The notes: generated by a model from the sequence alone, not told the origin. Counted from the stretch's first letter, positions 7,750 to 16,481 are shown. The stretch is 35,992 bases of DNA from Curtobacterium luteum (GCF_001475545.1 NZ_LDQC01000001.1:1-35992); one strand, 5' to 3'. Translations and numbers: made by a program.

Positions 7750-9513
7750 GTGACCTTCCGCCCCGGGCCCCCGCTGCCGACCCCGCCGAGCCAGGTCGGC
7801 AACGCGGCCGCTGCGGCACCCCTGACCGACGGGGAGTGGCACCGGCTGCACCCGCTGACGCCCCTGCTGCGTGGCGGCATCTTCCTCATCGTCGTGCTCG
7901 GGTACGTGCTGAACAGCCTCCGTGACCAGCTCGTCGAGTTCTTCATCCCCGGCGGGGGCCCGTCCGACGACGGCGACCCGGTCCGCTACGTGTACGAGCA
8001 CGGTGCGGTCGGCTGGGTGCTGCTCGGCATCGCGGTGCTGCTCGTCGTGCTCATCGGGTTGTTCTACCTGTCGTGGCGCATGCACGAGTTCCGCGTCACG
8101 GGTGAGATCGTCGAGGTCCGTTCCGGCGTGCTCTTCCGCAACCACCGGAAGGCGCGACTCGACCGCATCCAGGGCATCAACATCTCTCGGCCGATCGTGC
8201 CGCGGCTCTTCGGCACCGCCAAGCTCGAGATCGCGCAGGCCGGCAACGACGCGAACGTGCAGCTCGCGTACCTCGGGTCCAAGCCAGCCGAGGACCTCCG
8301 TCGGCGCATCCTCGTGCTGGCCTCCGGTGCCAAGGACGACGAGCAGCAGGGACCGGGCCGGCGGTCGAACGGTGTCCTGCAGGACCGGCTGGACGAGGTC
8401 TTCTCGCCGGAGCTCGACCCCTCGGCGGTGCAGGCGACCCGGGTCGTGAAGGTGCACCCGGGCCGGCTGATCGCGTCGATGCTGCTCTCCACCACGACCG
8501 TGTTCCTCGTCGTGCTCGTCGTGGCGATCGTCGTGAGCATCGCGGTCACCGGCGAGTACGGCATCCTCTTCGCGCTGTTCCCCACCGTCATCGGTGCCGG
8601 CGGCTACTACGTCCGGAAGTTCTCGCGGTCGTTGCAGTACACGATCGCCGAGACACGCGACGGCATCCGGATCGGCTTCGGGCTCGTGTCGACCTCGAAC
8701 GAGACGCTGCCGCCGGGTCGCATCCACGCCGTGAGCGTCGCGCAACCGTTGCTCTGGCGACCGTTCGGCTGGTGGGACATCCGCATCAACCGGGCCACGA
8801 ACGCCGGCAACGGGCAGTCGACCAACCAGCAGGCGTCGTCGATCGTGCTGCCCGTCGGACGAGCGGAGGACGTCCGCGAGGTCCTCGACATCATCCTCCC
8901 CGGCCTCGTCGGCACGGCCGTCGCGGGGCCGCGGGCGTCGCAGGACGAGCTCCGCGAAGGATCGGCCGAGGCCGTGAACGTCGTCGACGACAGCCTGACG
9001 ACGTCCGGCGACCGCGGCGGCTTCGTGCACTCGCCCCGCCGCGGCGCGTGGCTCCGCCCGCTGTCCTTCCGCCGCAACGGGTACCGCTTCGTGCAGGGCG
9101 CGGTGCTGCTCCGGCTCGGTGCGGTCTGGCGATCCCTGGTGATCGTGCCGCTGCCACGCGTGCAGAGCGTCAAGGTGGAGCAGGGGCCGCTGGAACGTGC
9201 CCTCCGGCTCGCCTCGGTGCACGTGCACACCGTGCAGGGCCCGGTGAGCGCCCGACTCGGCGCGATGGACGCGCACGACGCGCAGCAGCTGTGGTCGGAG
9301 ACCGCGCACCGCGCCGTCGAGGCTGCTGCGGTCGACACCTCCCACCGGTGGCGCGAACGGGAGGCGCGGCTCGCGCCCGCCACGGACCGACCGGACACCC
9401 AGGGGGTCGCCCCCTCCGCCGTGCCGTCCACCTCGACGCCGCAGCCCGCCTGGCGGGGGCATGCCGGGCCTCCCGGCTGGGACGGCGTCCCCGCGCCCGG
9501 AGCAGCGCGGTGA
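7750..9513 (+). CDS. Large PH-domain (YdbT-like) membrane protein
   Basis: Encodes 587 residues from the GTG at 7750, behind a G-rich Shine-Dalgarno (GAGGGGG). Hydrophobic pairs lie at about 38-58 and 88-112 and again near 238-285. Repeated bPH2 units follow each pair: VRSGVLFRNHRKARLDRIQGINI, a second around GIRIGFGLVSTSNETLPPGR, and a third near RSLVIVPLPRVQSVKVEQGPLERAL. This is the triple-PH2 YdbT arrangement. The last 90 residues are Pro/Thr-rich and probably disordered. It forms a likely complex with the smaller partner upstream. The stop overlaps the GTG of the DUF2520 gene. The molecular function is unknown. Confidence 0.85.
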   Translation: MTFRPGPPLPTPPSQVGNAAAAAPLTDGEWHRLHPLTPLLRGGIFLIVVLGYVLNSLRDQLVEFFIPGGGPSDDGDPVRYVYEHGAVGWVLLGIAVLLVVLIGLFYLSWRMHEFRVTGEIVEVRSGVLFRNHRKARLDRIQGINISRPIVPRLFGTAKLEIAQAGNDANVQLAYLGSKPAEDLRRRILVLASGAKDDEQQGPGRRSNGVLQDRLDEVFSPELDPSAVQATRVVKVHPGRLIASMLLSTTTVFLVVLVVAIVVSIAVTGEYGILFALFPTVIGAGGYYVRKFSRSLQYTIAETRDGIRIGFGLVSTSNETLPPGRIHAVSVAQPLLWRPFGWWDIRINRATNAGNGQSTNQQASSIVLPVGRAEDVREVLDIILPGLVGTAVAGPRASQDELREGSAEAVNVVDDSLTTSGDRGGFVHSPRRGAWLRPLSFRRNGYRFVQGAVLLRLGAVWRSLVIVPLPRVQSVKVEQGPLERALRLASVHVHTVQGPVSARLGAMDAHDAQQLWSETAHRAVEAAAVDTSHRWREREARLAPATDRPDTQGVAPSAVPSTSTPQPAWRGHAGPPGWDGVPAPGAAR

Positions 9514-10202
9514 GGGCGGGGCGACTCGGCGTCGGCATCGTCGGCGCGGGACGGGTCGGACCCGTCCTCGGGGCGGCGCTCGCGAACGCGGAGCACGCCG
9601 TCGTCGGCGTGACCGCCGTGTCCGACGCCGGGCGCGACCGCGCGGAGGCCATGCTCCCCGGGGTGCCCGTCCTCGCGACGCCGGACCTCGTCGAACGGAG
9701 CGAACTCGTGCTCCTCGCCGTACCGGACGACCAGCTCGGCGGGCTCGTGCAGGGCCTCGCGGACGCCGGGATCTGGCAACCAGGGCAGCTCGTCGTGCAC
9801 ACGAGCCCTGACCACGGCACCGAGGTCCTGCGTCCGGCACTCGCCGCCGGCGCCATCCCGCTCGCGATCCACCCGGCGATGGTGTTCACCGGCACGAGCG
9901 TCGACCTCACCCGCCTCCGCGACGCGTACTGCGCGGTCACCGCCCCGGCGCCGGTGCTCCCGATCGCCCAGGCGCTCGTGGTCGAGATGGGCGCGGAGCC
10001 GTTCGTCGTCGCCGAGCAGGACCGACCCGCGTACGCCGATGCGGTGCGCGCGGCCGCGAGCTTCTCGACCGCGATCGTCGAGCAGTCCGCCGGGACCCTC
10101 GACGGCATCGGGGTCGAGCACCCCGGCCGGGTCCTCGGCGCCCTCGTGCGGAGTGCGGTCGACAACGCGCTCGCCGCGGCCGACGGCCAGGCGCGGCTCT
10201 GA
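9510..10202 (+). CDS. Rossmann-like / DUF2520 domain protein
   Basis: Encodes 230 residues. The chosen GTG (9510) overlaps the TGA of the PH-domain gene; the frame is open further upstream but only as a shadow of that gene. The N-terminal GIVGAGRVGPVLGAAL is a dinucleotide-binding GxGxxG loop. LAVPDDQL and HPAMVFTG follow, then an alpha-helical DUF2520 part after residue 130. It resembles NADP-dependent ketopantoate-reductase-like or prephenate-dehydrogenase-like folds. In many actinobacteria the gene directly precedes panC, which suggested a link to pantothenate synthesis; here panC is absent and lysS follows. The substrate is unknown. Confidence 0.88.
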   Translation: MRAGRLGVGIVGAGRVGPVLGAALANAEHAVVGVTAVSDAGRDRAEAMLPGVPVLATPDLVERSELVLLAVPDDQLGGLVQGLADAGIWQPGQLVVHTSPDHGTEVLRPALAAGAIPLAIHPAMVFTGTSVDLTRLRDAYCAVTAPAPVLPIAQALVVEMGAEPFVVAEQDRPAYADAVRAAASFSTAIVEQSAGTLDGIGVEHPGRVLGALVRSAVDNALAAADGQARL

Positions 10203-10249
10203 CGGGCGGTCCCGACGCCTGCGGTTCCCGGCCGACCGCCCGCGCCGGG

Positions 10250-10255
10250 TAGCAT
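10250..10255 (+). promoter_or_regulatory. Predicted -10 box of lysS
   Basis: TAGCAT lies in the 92-base gap before lysS and would start a message near 10262, giving a leader of about 33 nt that contains GGAG before the ATG at 10295. The -35 region is weak. The gap otherwise holds nothing recognisable. Confidence 0.45.
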
Positions 10256-10294
10256 TTCCGCATCCCCCACGACCCCACCGGAGCCGCATCCTTC

Positions 10295-11803
10295 ATGAGC
10301 GAAGCAACCGCCGCCGCAGCAGACGACCTGTCCGCCGAGGAGACCAGCGAGCAGCGACAGGTCCGGCTCGACAAGCGGTCGAAGCTCCTCGACGCCGGGA
10401 TCGAGGCCTACCCGGCGGCGCTCCCGATCACGACGACGATCCCCGAGGTCCGCGCGCAGTACGCGTCGCTCGAGACCGGCGAGGAGACCCAGGACGTCGT
10501 CGGTGTCGCCGGGCGGATCGTGTTCTCGCGCAACACCGGCAAGCTCTGCTTCGCGTCGCTGCAGTCCGGAGACGGTTCGCGCATCCAGGCGATGGTGTCC
10601 CTGGCGGAGGTGGGCGAGGAGTCGCTCGCGCGGTGGAAGGAGTTCGTCGACCTCGGCGACCACGTGTTCGTGCGCGGACGGGTGATCTCCTCGCGTCGCG
10701 GCGAGCTGTCGATCATGGTCGACGACTGGGCGATCGCGGCGAAGGCGATCCTGCCCCTGCCGAACCTCCACAACGAGCTCAACGAGGAGACCCGGGTCCG
10801 CCAGCGGTACCTCGACCTCATCGTCCGCGAGGACGCCAGGAAGACCGTCCGTGCCCGTGCCGCGGTGATGGCCTCGCTCCGGCAGACGTTCGCATCGCAC
10901 GAGTACCTCGAGGTCGAGACCCCGATGCTGCAGACCCAGCACGGTGGGGCCTCGGCGCGCCCGTTCGTCACGCACTCGAACGCGTTCGACACCGAGCTGT
11001 ACCTGCGCATCGCGCCCGAGCTCTTCCTCAAGCGCGCGGTCGTCGGAGGCATCGACCGGGTGTTCGAGGTGAACCGGAACTTCCGCAACGAGGGCGCCGA
11101 CTCGACGCACTCGCCCGAGTTCGCGATGCTCGAGGCCTACCAGGCGTACGGCGACTACGAGCAGATGGCCGACCTGACCCAGGAGCTCGTGCAGAACGCC
11201 GCCCGAGCGGTGACCGGCGGCTCGCTCGAGGTCACCTGGGCCGACGGCACCACGTACGACCTCGGCGGCGAGTGGCCGCGCATCGACATGTACGGCTCGT
11301 TGTCCGAAGCGGCCGGTCGCGAGATCACCCCGGAGACGCCGCTGTCCGAGCTGCAGGCGCTGGCCGATGCCGAGGGTGTGGAGGTCGCGCACGCAACGCA
11401 CGGCAAGTACGTCGAGGAGCTCTGGGAGCACTTCGTGATCGACTCGCTCGACCGCCCGACGTTCGTGATGAACTTCCCGGTCGACACCTCGCCGCTGACC
11501 CGTCAGCACCGCACGCGTCCGGGCATCGTCGAGAAGTGGGACCTCTACGTCCGCGGGTTCGAGCTCGCGACGGCGTACTCGGAACTCGTCGACCCGGTCG
11601 TGCAGCGGGAGCGGTTCGTCGAGCAGGCGAAGCTCGCCGCGGGCGGTGACCCCGAGGCGATGCGCGTCGACGAGGAGTTCCTGCGGGCGCTCGAGCACGC
11701 GATGCCGCCGTCGGGGGGCATGGGCATGGGCATCGACCGGTTGCTCATGGCCATCACCGGTCTCGGTATCCGCGAGACCATCCTCTTCCCGCTCGTCAAG
11801 TAG
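10295..11803 (+). CDS. lysS: Lysyl-tRNA synthetase, class II
   Basis: Encodes 502 residues, normal for bacterial class II LysRS. It activates lysine with ATP and charges tRNA-Lys. The N-terminal OB-fold anticodon-binding domain (residues about 65-165, with [18 protein letters not shown]) precedes RQRYLDLI. Class II motif 2 is seen as [14 protein letters not shown], and motif 3 as [15 protein letters not shown] near the end. The 35-residue N-terminus before the OB fold is Ala/Glu-rich. In mycobacteria lsr2 and clpC follow; here a dehydrogenase takes the lsr2 position. Confidence 0.97.
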   Translation: MSEATAAAADDLSAEETSEQRQVRLDKRSKLLDAGIEAYPAALPITTTIPEVRAQYASLETGEETQDVVGVAGRIVFSRNTGKLCFASLQSGDGSRIQAMVSLAEVGEESLARWKEFVDLGDHVFVRGRVISSRRGELSIMVDDWAIAAKAILPLPNLHNELNEETRVRQRYLDLIVREDARKTVRARAAVMASLRQTFASHEYLEVETPMLQTQHGGASARPFVTHSNAFDTELYLRIAPELFLKRAVVGGIDRVFEVNRNFRNEGADSTHSPEFAMLEAYQAYGDYEQMADLTQELVQNAARAVTGGSLEVTWADGTTYDLGGEWPRIDMYGSLSEAAGREITPETPLSELQALADAEGVEVAHATHGKYVEELWEHFVIDSLDRPTFVMNFPVDTSPLTRQHRTRPGIVEKWDLYVRGFELATAYSELVDPVVQRERFVEQAKLAAGGDPEAMRVDEEFLRALEHAMPPSGGMGMGIDRLLMAITGLGIRETILFPLVK

Positions 11804-11832
11804 GCGATCTCGCCGTTCTCGGACCCGGGGCG

Positions 11833-11882
11833 TAGCCTCCGGGCACCACCCCGTTCCAGGACCGTCCCACGACGACGTGGGA
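11833..11882 (+). promoter_or_regulatory. Predicted promoter and inverted repeat upstream of the dehydrogenase
   Basis: In the 148-base gap after lysS, TAGCCT (11833-11838) is a reasonable -10 box. Just downstream a 7-bp inverted repeat TCCCACG...CGTGGGA (11865-11871 and 11876-11882, 4-base spacer) lies in the predicted 5' leader. It could be an operator or a small hairpin. No lysS terminator stronger than this is seen. This is inference from motif and position only. Confidence 0.35.
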
Positions 11883-11951
11883 ACGACCGCAGGCGTCGAT
11901 CACGTGTTTCGGCCGTGCGTCCCGAGGTGGGCCAGGGTCGAGGAGGACCAC

Positions 11952-13172
11952 ATGGCGGAGAACCACGCAGTCGCGTACAAGGGGCCGGGCAAGGTCGAGG
12001 TCATCGACACCGACTACCCGACCTTCGAGCTCAAGGACGGCCCCGGGGTCAACCCTGCGAACGTCGGCCGGAAGGTGAACCACGGGGCGATCCTGCGCAC
12101 CGTCGCGACGAACATCTGCGGGAGCGACCAGCACATGGTCCGCGGCCGCACGACCGCACCGTCGGACCTGGTGCTCGGGCACGAGATCACCGGCGAGGTG
12201 GTCGAGGTCGGTTCGGACGTCGAGTTCATCGAGGTCGGTGACCTGGTGTCCGTGCCGTTCAACATCGCGTGCGGGCGCTGCCGGAACTGCAAGGAGCGGA
12301 AGACCGGGATCTGTCTCAACGTCAACCCGGACCGACCCGGGAGCGCCTACGGCTACGTCGACATGGGCGGCTGGGTCGGTGGCCAGGCCGAGTACGTCCT
12401 CGTGCCCTACGCCGACTGGAACCTGTTGAAGTTCCCCGATCGCGACCAGGCGATGGAGAAGATCCTCGACCTCGCGATGCTGTCCGACATCTTCCCGACG
12501 GGCTTCCACGGTGCGGTCACCGCGGGGGTGGGGGTCGGCTCGACCGTCTACGTCGCGGGTGCGGGTCCGGTCGGTCTCGCCGCTGCGACGGGCGCGCTCC
12601 TGCTCGGCGCGAGCGTCGTCATCGTCGGTGACATGAACGCCGACCGCCTGGCACAGGCCCGGACGTTCGGCTGCGAGACGGTCGACCTGACGAAGGGCGA
12701 CCCGGCAGACCAGATCGACCAGATCCTCGGCGAGCCGCTCGTCGACTGCGGCATCGACGCCGTCGGGTTCGAGGCGAAGGGCCACGGATCCGGTGCCGAC
12801 CACGAGGCCCCGGCGACGGTGCTCAACTCGCTGATGGACGTCACGGCGGCCGGCGGTGCCCTCGGGATCCCTGGGCTCTACGTCACCGGTGACCCGGGCG
12901 GCATCGACGAGGCCGCCCAGAAGGGTGCGCTGTCCCTGAGCCTCGGCACCGGCTGGGCGAAGTCGCTGTCGTTCACGACGGGTCAGTGCCCGGTCATGAA
13001 GTACAACCGGCAGCTGATGATGGCGATCCTGCACGACCGGACGAGCATCGCGAAGAACGTCAACGCGAAGCCGATCGGTCTGAACGAGGCGCCCCGGGGG
13101 TACGCGGAGTTCGACAAGGGTGCGGCGACGAAGTACGTGCTCAACCCGAACGGGCTCATCCCCGCGGCCTGA
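11952..13172 (+). CDS. fdhA: Zinc-dependent dehydrogenase, glutathione-independent formaldehyde dehydrogenase type
   Basis: Encodes 406 residues. The ATG at 11952 follows a perfect AGGAGG (11941-11946). It is a medium-chain dehydrogenase: the catalytic zinc ligands appear as C56 (NICGSDQ), H77 (GHE) and D179 (LSDIFPTGFHG). The structural zinc uses C107, C110, C113 and C121, and the Rossmann loop GAGPVG is at 203-208. The Asp ligand and the long GYVDMGGWVGGQAEYV segment are features of Pseudomonas putida FdhA, which oxidises formaldehyde with tightly bound NAD and no glutathione. The likely role is formaldehyde/alcohol detoxification or dismutation. Substrate specificity cannot be decided from sequence alone. 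It appears monocistronic. Confidence 0.85.
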   Translation: MAENHAVAYKGPGKVEVIDTDYPTFELKDGPGVNPANVGRKVNHGAILRTVATNICGSDQHMVRGRTTAPSDLVLGHEITGEVVEVGSDVEFIEVGDLVSVPFNIACGRCRNCKERKTGICLNVNPDRPGSAYGYVDMGGWVGGQAEYVLVPYADWNLLKFPDRDQAMEKILDLAMLSDIFPTGFHGAVTAGVGVGSTVYVAGAGPVGLAAATGALLLGASVVIVGDMNADRLAQARTFGCETVDLTKGDPADQIDQILGEPLVDCGIDAVGFEAKGHGSGADHEAPATVLNSLMDVTAAGGALGIPGLYVTGDPGGIDEAAQKGALSLSLGTGWAKSLSFTTGQCPVMKYNRQLMMAILHDRTSIAKNVNAKPIGLNEAPRGYAEFDKGAATKYVLNPNGLIPAA

Positions 13173-13179
13173 CCGGGCG

Positions 13180-13241
13180 GGTCCGACGGGCGGCGCGACC
13201 GACGGTGCGCGTCGCCCGCCTGACCGCGCTCCCGTCGGACC
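13180..13241 (+). terminator. Long GC-rich hairpin after the dehydrogenase gene
   Basis: GTCCGACGGG (13181-13190) is exactly complementary to CCCGTCGGAC (13231-13240), extended by one further G-C pair. The 40-base interior can itself fold (GGCGGCGCGAC with GTCGCCCGCC, imperfect). It begins 8 bases after the stop codon, as expected for a terminator, although there is no U tract. The remaining bases to 13306 show no other feature. Confidence 0.5.
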
Positions 13242-13306
13242 GCGTACCCCCGACCGCGGAGAGCAGTTGCGAGGCCTCCCACGTCCTGCCGCGGAGATCG
13301 AGGCGT

Positions 13307-13312
13307 TAGGAT
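13307..13312 (+). promoter_or_regulatory. Predicted -10 box of the 67-residue membrane protein gene
   Basis: TAGGAT is followed by 6 bases and then the GTG at 13319, the leaderless arrangement seen repeatedly in this window. No Shine-Dalgarno is present. Confidence 0.5.
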
Positions 13313-13318
13313 GTCGCC

Positions 13319-13522
13319 GTGCCGCATGGAGTCGTGACCGGGATCATCTTCGCCCTGACGCCGACCGTCATCGTCGGCCTCATCTTCTGGTTCGTCATGC
13401 GCGCGATCATGCGCGCGGACCGCACGGAGCGCGCCGCCTACGCCAAGGTCGAGGCCGAGGAGCGCGCCCGCTTCGAGCGCGAGCACGGCCGCCCCGCGCC
13501 GTCACCCGCGTCCGCCGAGTAG
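13319..13522 (+). CDS. Small single-pass membrane protein (67 residues)
   Basis: Residues 4-29 form one hydrophobic helix (VVTGIIFALTPTVIVGLIFW), followed by a strongly charged amphipathic stretch rich in Arg and Glu (about 30-58) that could form a coiled coil, and a Pro/Ala tail. The GTG start fits a leaderless mRNA from TAGGAT at 13307. Codon use is typical of the genome. Small proteins of this design are common in Microbacteriaceae and have no known function. Confidence 0.7.
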   Translation: MPHGVVTGIIFALTPTVIVGLIFWFVMRAIMRADRTERAAYAKVEAEERARFEREHGRPAPSPASAE

Positions 13523-13660
13523 CCGCGCAGCCGGACAGCCACCGGGCTGACACCGGCCGTGGGCACACCAGCGTGCCGATGCAGGCGCCGATCGCGGCCG
13601 CACCGACGTGCCGGCGACCCCGTTCACCGGCGGTTCACGCGCCGGTGCTGCACTGACGGC

Positions 13661-13786
13661 ATGACGACCGTCCCGCCGGACCCCGCCGACCTCGACCCGG
13701 ATGACGCCTTCGGCCACCCGGTGCTCGGCGACCCCGCACGGGACGCGCCCTGGGTCGACGGCGACGAGGACGACGTCGACGTCTGA
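13661..13786 (+). CDS. Possible small acidic protein (41 residues)
   Basis: From the ATG at 13661 the frame encodes a very acidic, Pro/Asp-rich peptide (PPDPADLDPDD ... DGDEDDVDV). Third positions are G/C-rich and the composition is protein-like, whereas the part of the frame upstream of the ATG is Arg/Cys-rich and implausible. There is no clear ribosome-binding site, and the best -10-like hexamer (TGCACT, 6 bases upstream) is poor. The repeated GTTCACCGGC motifs at 13622 and 13810 flank it. It may be a real small gene or noncoding spacer; the evidence is modest. Confidence 0.35.
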   Translation: MTTVPPDPADLDPDDAFGHPVLGDPARDAPWVDGDEDDVDV

Positions 13787-13860
13787 CCGCCCGGGCCCCG
13801 TCACCCGACGTTCACCGGCACGTCGCGCGCCGGTCGTTCCGTAGGGTGAACATCGTCCGC

Positions 13861-13992
13861 ATGCCCATGCAGCAGTTCCCCGCCGGTCGCAGCCTCGTCG
13901 GTGACATCGAGAGCGAGTACGACGAGTTCGACCGCGACGCCGACCTCGAGGTCTCGAAGCGCCGTGACGGATGGCTCGAACCCTCCTGGTGA
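13861..13992 (+). CDS. Possible small protein (43 residues)
   Basis: An ATG at 13861 (or 13867) opens a frame ending at TGA 13990-13992 that reads MPMQQFPAGRSLVGDIESE and continues with an acidic, then basic, stretch ending in GWLEPSW. Codon third positions are almost all G/C. TAGGGT (13842-13847) is a good -10 box and would start a message about 8 bases before the ATG; a GTG at 13846 in the same frame overlaps that box. No homologue is recognised. It stands alone upstream of the sigma-factor promoter region. Confidence 0.4.
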   Translation: MPMQQFPAGRSLVGDIESEYDEFDRDADLEVSKRRDGWLEPSW

Positions 13993-14012
13993 CCCCCACC
14001 CGTTCGGTATTC

Positions 14013-14265
14013 GGGGTACGCCGACCAGATCACACCGATCCGGATCGCCGTACCCCTTTTTCGTGTCCAGGGGGCGCAGTCACTCGGGGTACAGGCTCGG
14101 AAACGCGGAAGAAACACCACTGCAACGCCGGAAACATCGCGTCATGCCCTTGTCCTCGGGCCTGGAGTCGGACCAGACTGACCACATGCTGTACCCCGTG
14201 GGGGACGGTTCAGTGGGTGAAGCACGGAGAAGCCTGGGAATCGATCCGATCGATTTGTGGGGTAC
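14013..14265. promoter_or_regulatory. Sigma-factor upstream region with five GGGGTAC motifs
   Basis: The 346 bases between 13993 and the sigma-factor ATG are less GC-rich than their surroundings and contain no convincing gene. GGGGTAC occurs at 14013-14019, 14086-14092 and 14259-14265 on the plus strand and as GTACCCC at 14050-14056 and 14191-14197. Two plus-strand copies share TCGGGGTAC. The trailing bases are also alike (GGGGTAC then A/G, C/G). This spacing and repetition suggest binding sites for a regulator or several promoters. The factor is unknown. Confidence 0.5.
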
Positions 14266-14338
14266 ACCTCGCAACCGCTTTACTCATCAACACCCCCACC
14301 TGAGGCCCATCACCGTCGAACGCAGGGAGAGCGTCACC

Positions 14339-15409
14339 ATGACGATCGCAACGGCAGCACCGACCACGAACGCCACCACCACGCGTCGCAGCGCGACCAA
14401 GAAGGCCGCGGCATCGAAGACCGCGGACGCGACCGTCGAGTCGACCACCCTCGGCACCGAGGTCGAGGCCGACGAGCAGCTCGCCGGCGTCCGCGGCGCC
14501 TCCGTCGACCAGGTCGGCGACTACCTCCGCCACATTGGCCGCCTGTCGCTCCTCACCGCCGAGGAAGAGGCGCAGATCGCCCGCCGCATCGAGGTCGGCC
14601 TGTTCGCCGAGGAGAAGCTGCACACCGAGCCCGGGCTCGGCAAGAACCTCCAGCGCGAGCTGCGCTGGCTCGTCCGCGACGGCGAGCGCGCCAAGGAGCG
14701 CATGATCACGTCGAACCTCCGCCTCGTCGTCAGCATCGCGAAGCGCTACTCGCAGCGTGGCCTGCCCTTCATGGACGTCATCCAGGAGGGCAACCTCGGC
14801 CTCGTCCGCGCGGTCGAGAAGTTCGACTTCACCCAGGGCTACAAGTTCTCCACCTACGCCACCTGGTGGATCCGTCAGGCCATCTCGCGCGGTCTCGCGG
14901 ACAAGGCCCGCACCATCCGCATCCCGGTCCACACGGTCGAGCTCATCAACAAGATCAGCCGCACCGAGCGCGACCTCACCGTCGACCTCGGTCGTGCGCC
15001 GATGCCCGACGAGGTCGCGGCGGAGCTGAGCATGAGCGTCGAGGAGCTCCTCGACCTCAAGGGCCGTTCGCACGAGCCGGTGTCGATCCACACCGTCGTC
15101 GGCGACTCGGACGACAGCGAGCTCGGTGACTTCATCGAGGACGAGGACGCCGCCAGCCCGAACGAGCTCACGGAGACCACGCTCCTCCACCGGGACATCC
15201 GGTCGATCGTGGCCGAGCTGCCGAGCGACGAGGCGAACGTGATCCGCATGCGCTACGGCCTCGACGACGACAAGCCGATGACGCTCGACGAGATCTCGAA
15301 GATCGTCCACACGACCCGCCAGGCCGTCAGCCGGGTGGAGTCGCGCGCCAAGCTGCGCCTGTTCGCCAAGGCGGTCTCGCAGGACATGCAGCTGTACCTG
15401 ACCGACTGA
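14339..15409 (+). CDS. sigB: RNA polymerase sigma factor, RpoD-related group 2 (SigB/HrdB-like)
   Basis: Encodes 356 residues from the ATG at 14339, preceded by AGGGAG (14324-14329); longer in-frame starts extend into the repeat-rich promoter region. The first 45 residues are an Ala/Thr/Lys-rich linker. Region 1.2 (DQVGDYLRHIGRLSLLT), region 2 (NLRLVVSIAKRY, QEGNLGLVRAVEKFD, YKFSTYATWWIRQAI), region 3 and region 4.2 (LDEISKIVHTTRQAVSRVES) are complete, so it should recognise primary-type TANNNT promoters. It lacks the large N-terminal region 1.1 of the primary sigma factor, which places it in the stress or stationary-phase group 2. The complex upstream region suggests strong regulation. Confidence 0.92.
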   Translation: MTIATAAPTTNATTTRRSATKKAAASKTADATVESTTLGTEVEADEQLAGVRGASVDQVGDYLRHIGRLSLLTAEEEAQIARRIEVGLFAEEKLHTEPGLGKNLQRELRWLVRDGERAKERMITSNLRLVVSIAKRYSQRGLPFMDVIQEGNLGLVRAVEKFDFTQGYKFSTYATWWIRQAISRGLADKARTIRIPVHTVELINKISRTERDLTVDLGRAPMPDEVAAELSMSVEELLDLKGRSHEPVSIHTVVGDSDDSELGDFIEDEDAASPNELTETTLLHRDIRSIVAELPSDEANVIRMRYGLDDDKPMTLDEISKIVHTTRQAVSRVESRAKLRLFAKAVSQDMQLYLTD

Positions 15410-15427
15410 GGTCAGCGAGGAACTTCG

Positions 15428-15446
15428 GCCGGGGCCCTGCCCCGGC
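15428..15446 (+). terminator. Hairpin after the sigma-factor gene
   Basis: GCCGGGGC (15428-15435) pairs perfectly with GCCCCGGC (15439-15446) around a CCT loop, 19 bases after the sigma-factor stop. There is no U tract. It may act together with the second hairpin at 15498. Confidence 0.5.
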
Positions 15447-15497
15447 TCGGGGAACCGGGCCGACCCGTGGGAAGGCGGTCCGGTGGGGTGATGGGAA

Positions 15498-15528
15498 AGG
15501 CCCGTCCCGGCGATGCCGGGGCGGGCCT
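15498..15528. terminator. Bidirectional terminator between the sigma-factor gene and nadK
   Basis: A 14-bp stem (15498-15511 with 15515-15528) has a 3-base GAT loop and a single T/G position that still pairs as a wobble in the rightward RNA. It stands between convergent genes, 15 bases from the nadK stop, so it can serve both. Confidence 0.75.
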
Positions 15529-15542
15529 ACCGTCGTCCTGGG

Positions 15543-16475
15543 CTACTGCTCGAGGTCGTGCGAGAGCCGCTGCCGCAGGTCCTGCGGGATGAGCTCGATG
15601 AGCTGGTCGGGACGCACCGGCAGGTCGAGCAGGCTGAGCTTCACCCGCCCGGTGCGGCCGTGCCGTGCGGCGTCGAGCCGGACCACGCTCGATGCGTCCT
15701 TCCGGAGGCGGATGTCGATCTGGGCGCCCGTCGCGACCTCGCCGACCACGAGCCCGTCGACCTCGAGCGCCGCGCTCCGGGTGCCCTCGGCGATGTCGAG
15801 CCGGTACCGTTCCCGCGCGGCGAGGACCACCGAGCGGTCGATGCCGGCCATCGGGGCGACCGGCGTGACGACCGAACCCGAGAGCGCGGGGGAGAGCACC
15901 GGGCCGCCCGCGGCGTAGTTGTAGGCGGTCGACCCGGCCGGCGTGGACGCCACGATCGCGTCGGCGCGGTAGTAGCCGTAGCCGAGCCCGCCGACGCTGA
16001 GGTCCGCGGAGACCTGGCCGGCACCGGGCCGACGCACCACCGTGAGGTCGTTGAACGCGAGGTACTCCGTCCGCGCACCGCTCCACGACAGCTTCGCCTC
16101 GAGGGCGTGGTGCGGTTCGAGTTGGTACTCACCGGCGGAGAGCCGTTCGAGCGCTGCTTCGAGCTCGGGCGGCTCGATCTCGACGAGGAAGCCCACGTTG
16201 CCGTAGTTCACGCCGAGCACGGGGACGGGCCGTCGAGCGACGAGGCGCATCGCCCCGAGCATGGTGCCGTCGCCGCCGAGCGCCACGACCATGTCGACCC
16301 GGTCGGTGAACTCGTCCTCGTCGACGACGTCGATCGTCCCGCCGAGGCGCTGCGCGTCCGCCCGTCGGGCGACGAGTTCGCCGCGGCCGGAGGCGTTCCA
16401 GCGGCGCAGGGTCTCGACGGACTCCTGCACGTTCTTGGTCGGGTGGACGACGAGGCCGACGACGGGCTGCTCCAT
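15543..16475 (-). CDS. nadK: NAD kinase
   Basis: Encodes 310 residues. It phosphorylates NAD to NADP with ATP or polyphosphate. The signature GGDGT is at residues 67-71. NDLTVVRR, and STPAGSTAYNYAAGGP with the catalytic/NAD-binding Ser and Tyr residues, follow. The frame is open upstream to about 16700, but the ATG at 16475 begins exactly where the family begins (VVGLVVHPTKN). It lies 6 bases after TACCAT, the leaderless arrangement; the extra upstream codons read as junk. It is divergent from clpC across a 257-base regulatory region. Confidence 0.95.
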   Translation of the reverse strand: MEQPVVGLVVHPTKNVQESVETLRRWNASGRGELVARRADAQRLGGTIDVVDEDEFTDRVDMVVALGGDGTMLGAMRLVARRPVPVLGVNYGNVGFLVEIEPPELEAALERLSAGEYQLEPHHALEAKLSWSGARTEYLAFNDLTVVRRPGAGQVSADLSVGGLGYGYYRADAIVASTPAGSTAYNYAAGGPVLSPALSGSVVTPVAPMAGIDRSVVLAARERYRLDIAEGTRSAALEVDGLVVGEVATGAQIDIRLRKDASSVVRLDAARHGRTGRVKLSLLDLPVRPDQLIELIPQDLRQRLSHDLEQ

Positions 16476-16481
16476 GCCCGG

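Noticed and set aside
11833..11951. Riboswitch in the leader of the formaldehyde dehydrogenase
   Set aside because: Only a 7-bp inverted repeat is seen; no known riboswitch core could be recognised.
13901..14338. N-terminal extension of the sigma factor from 13901
   Set aside because: The stretch covers the repeat-rich promoter region, contains unlikely residues, and a clear AGGGAG serves ATG 14339.
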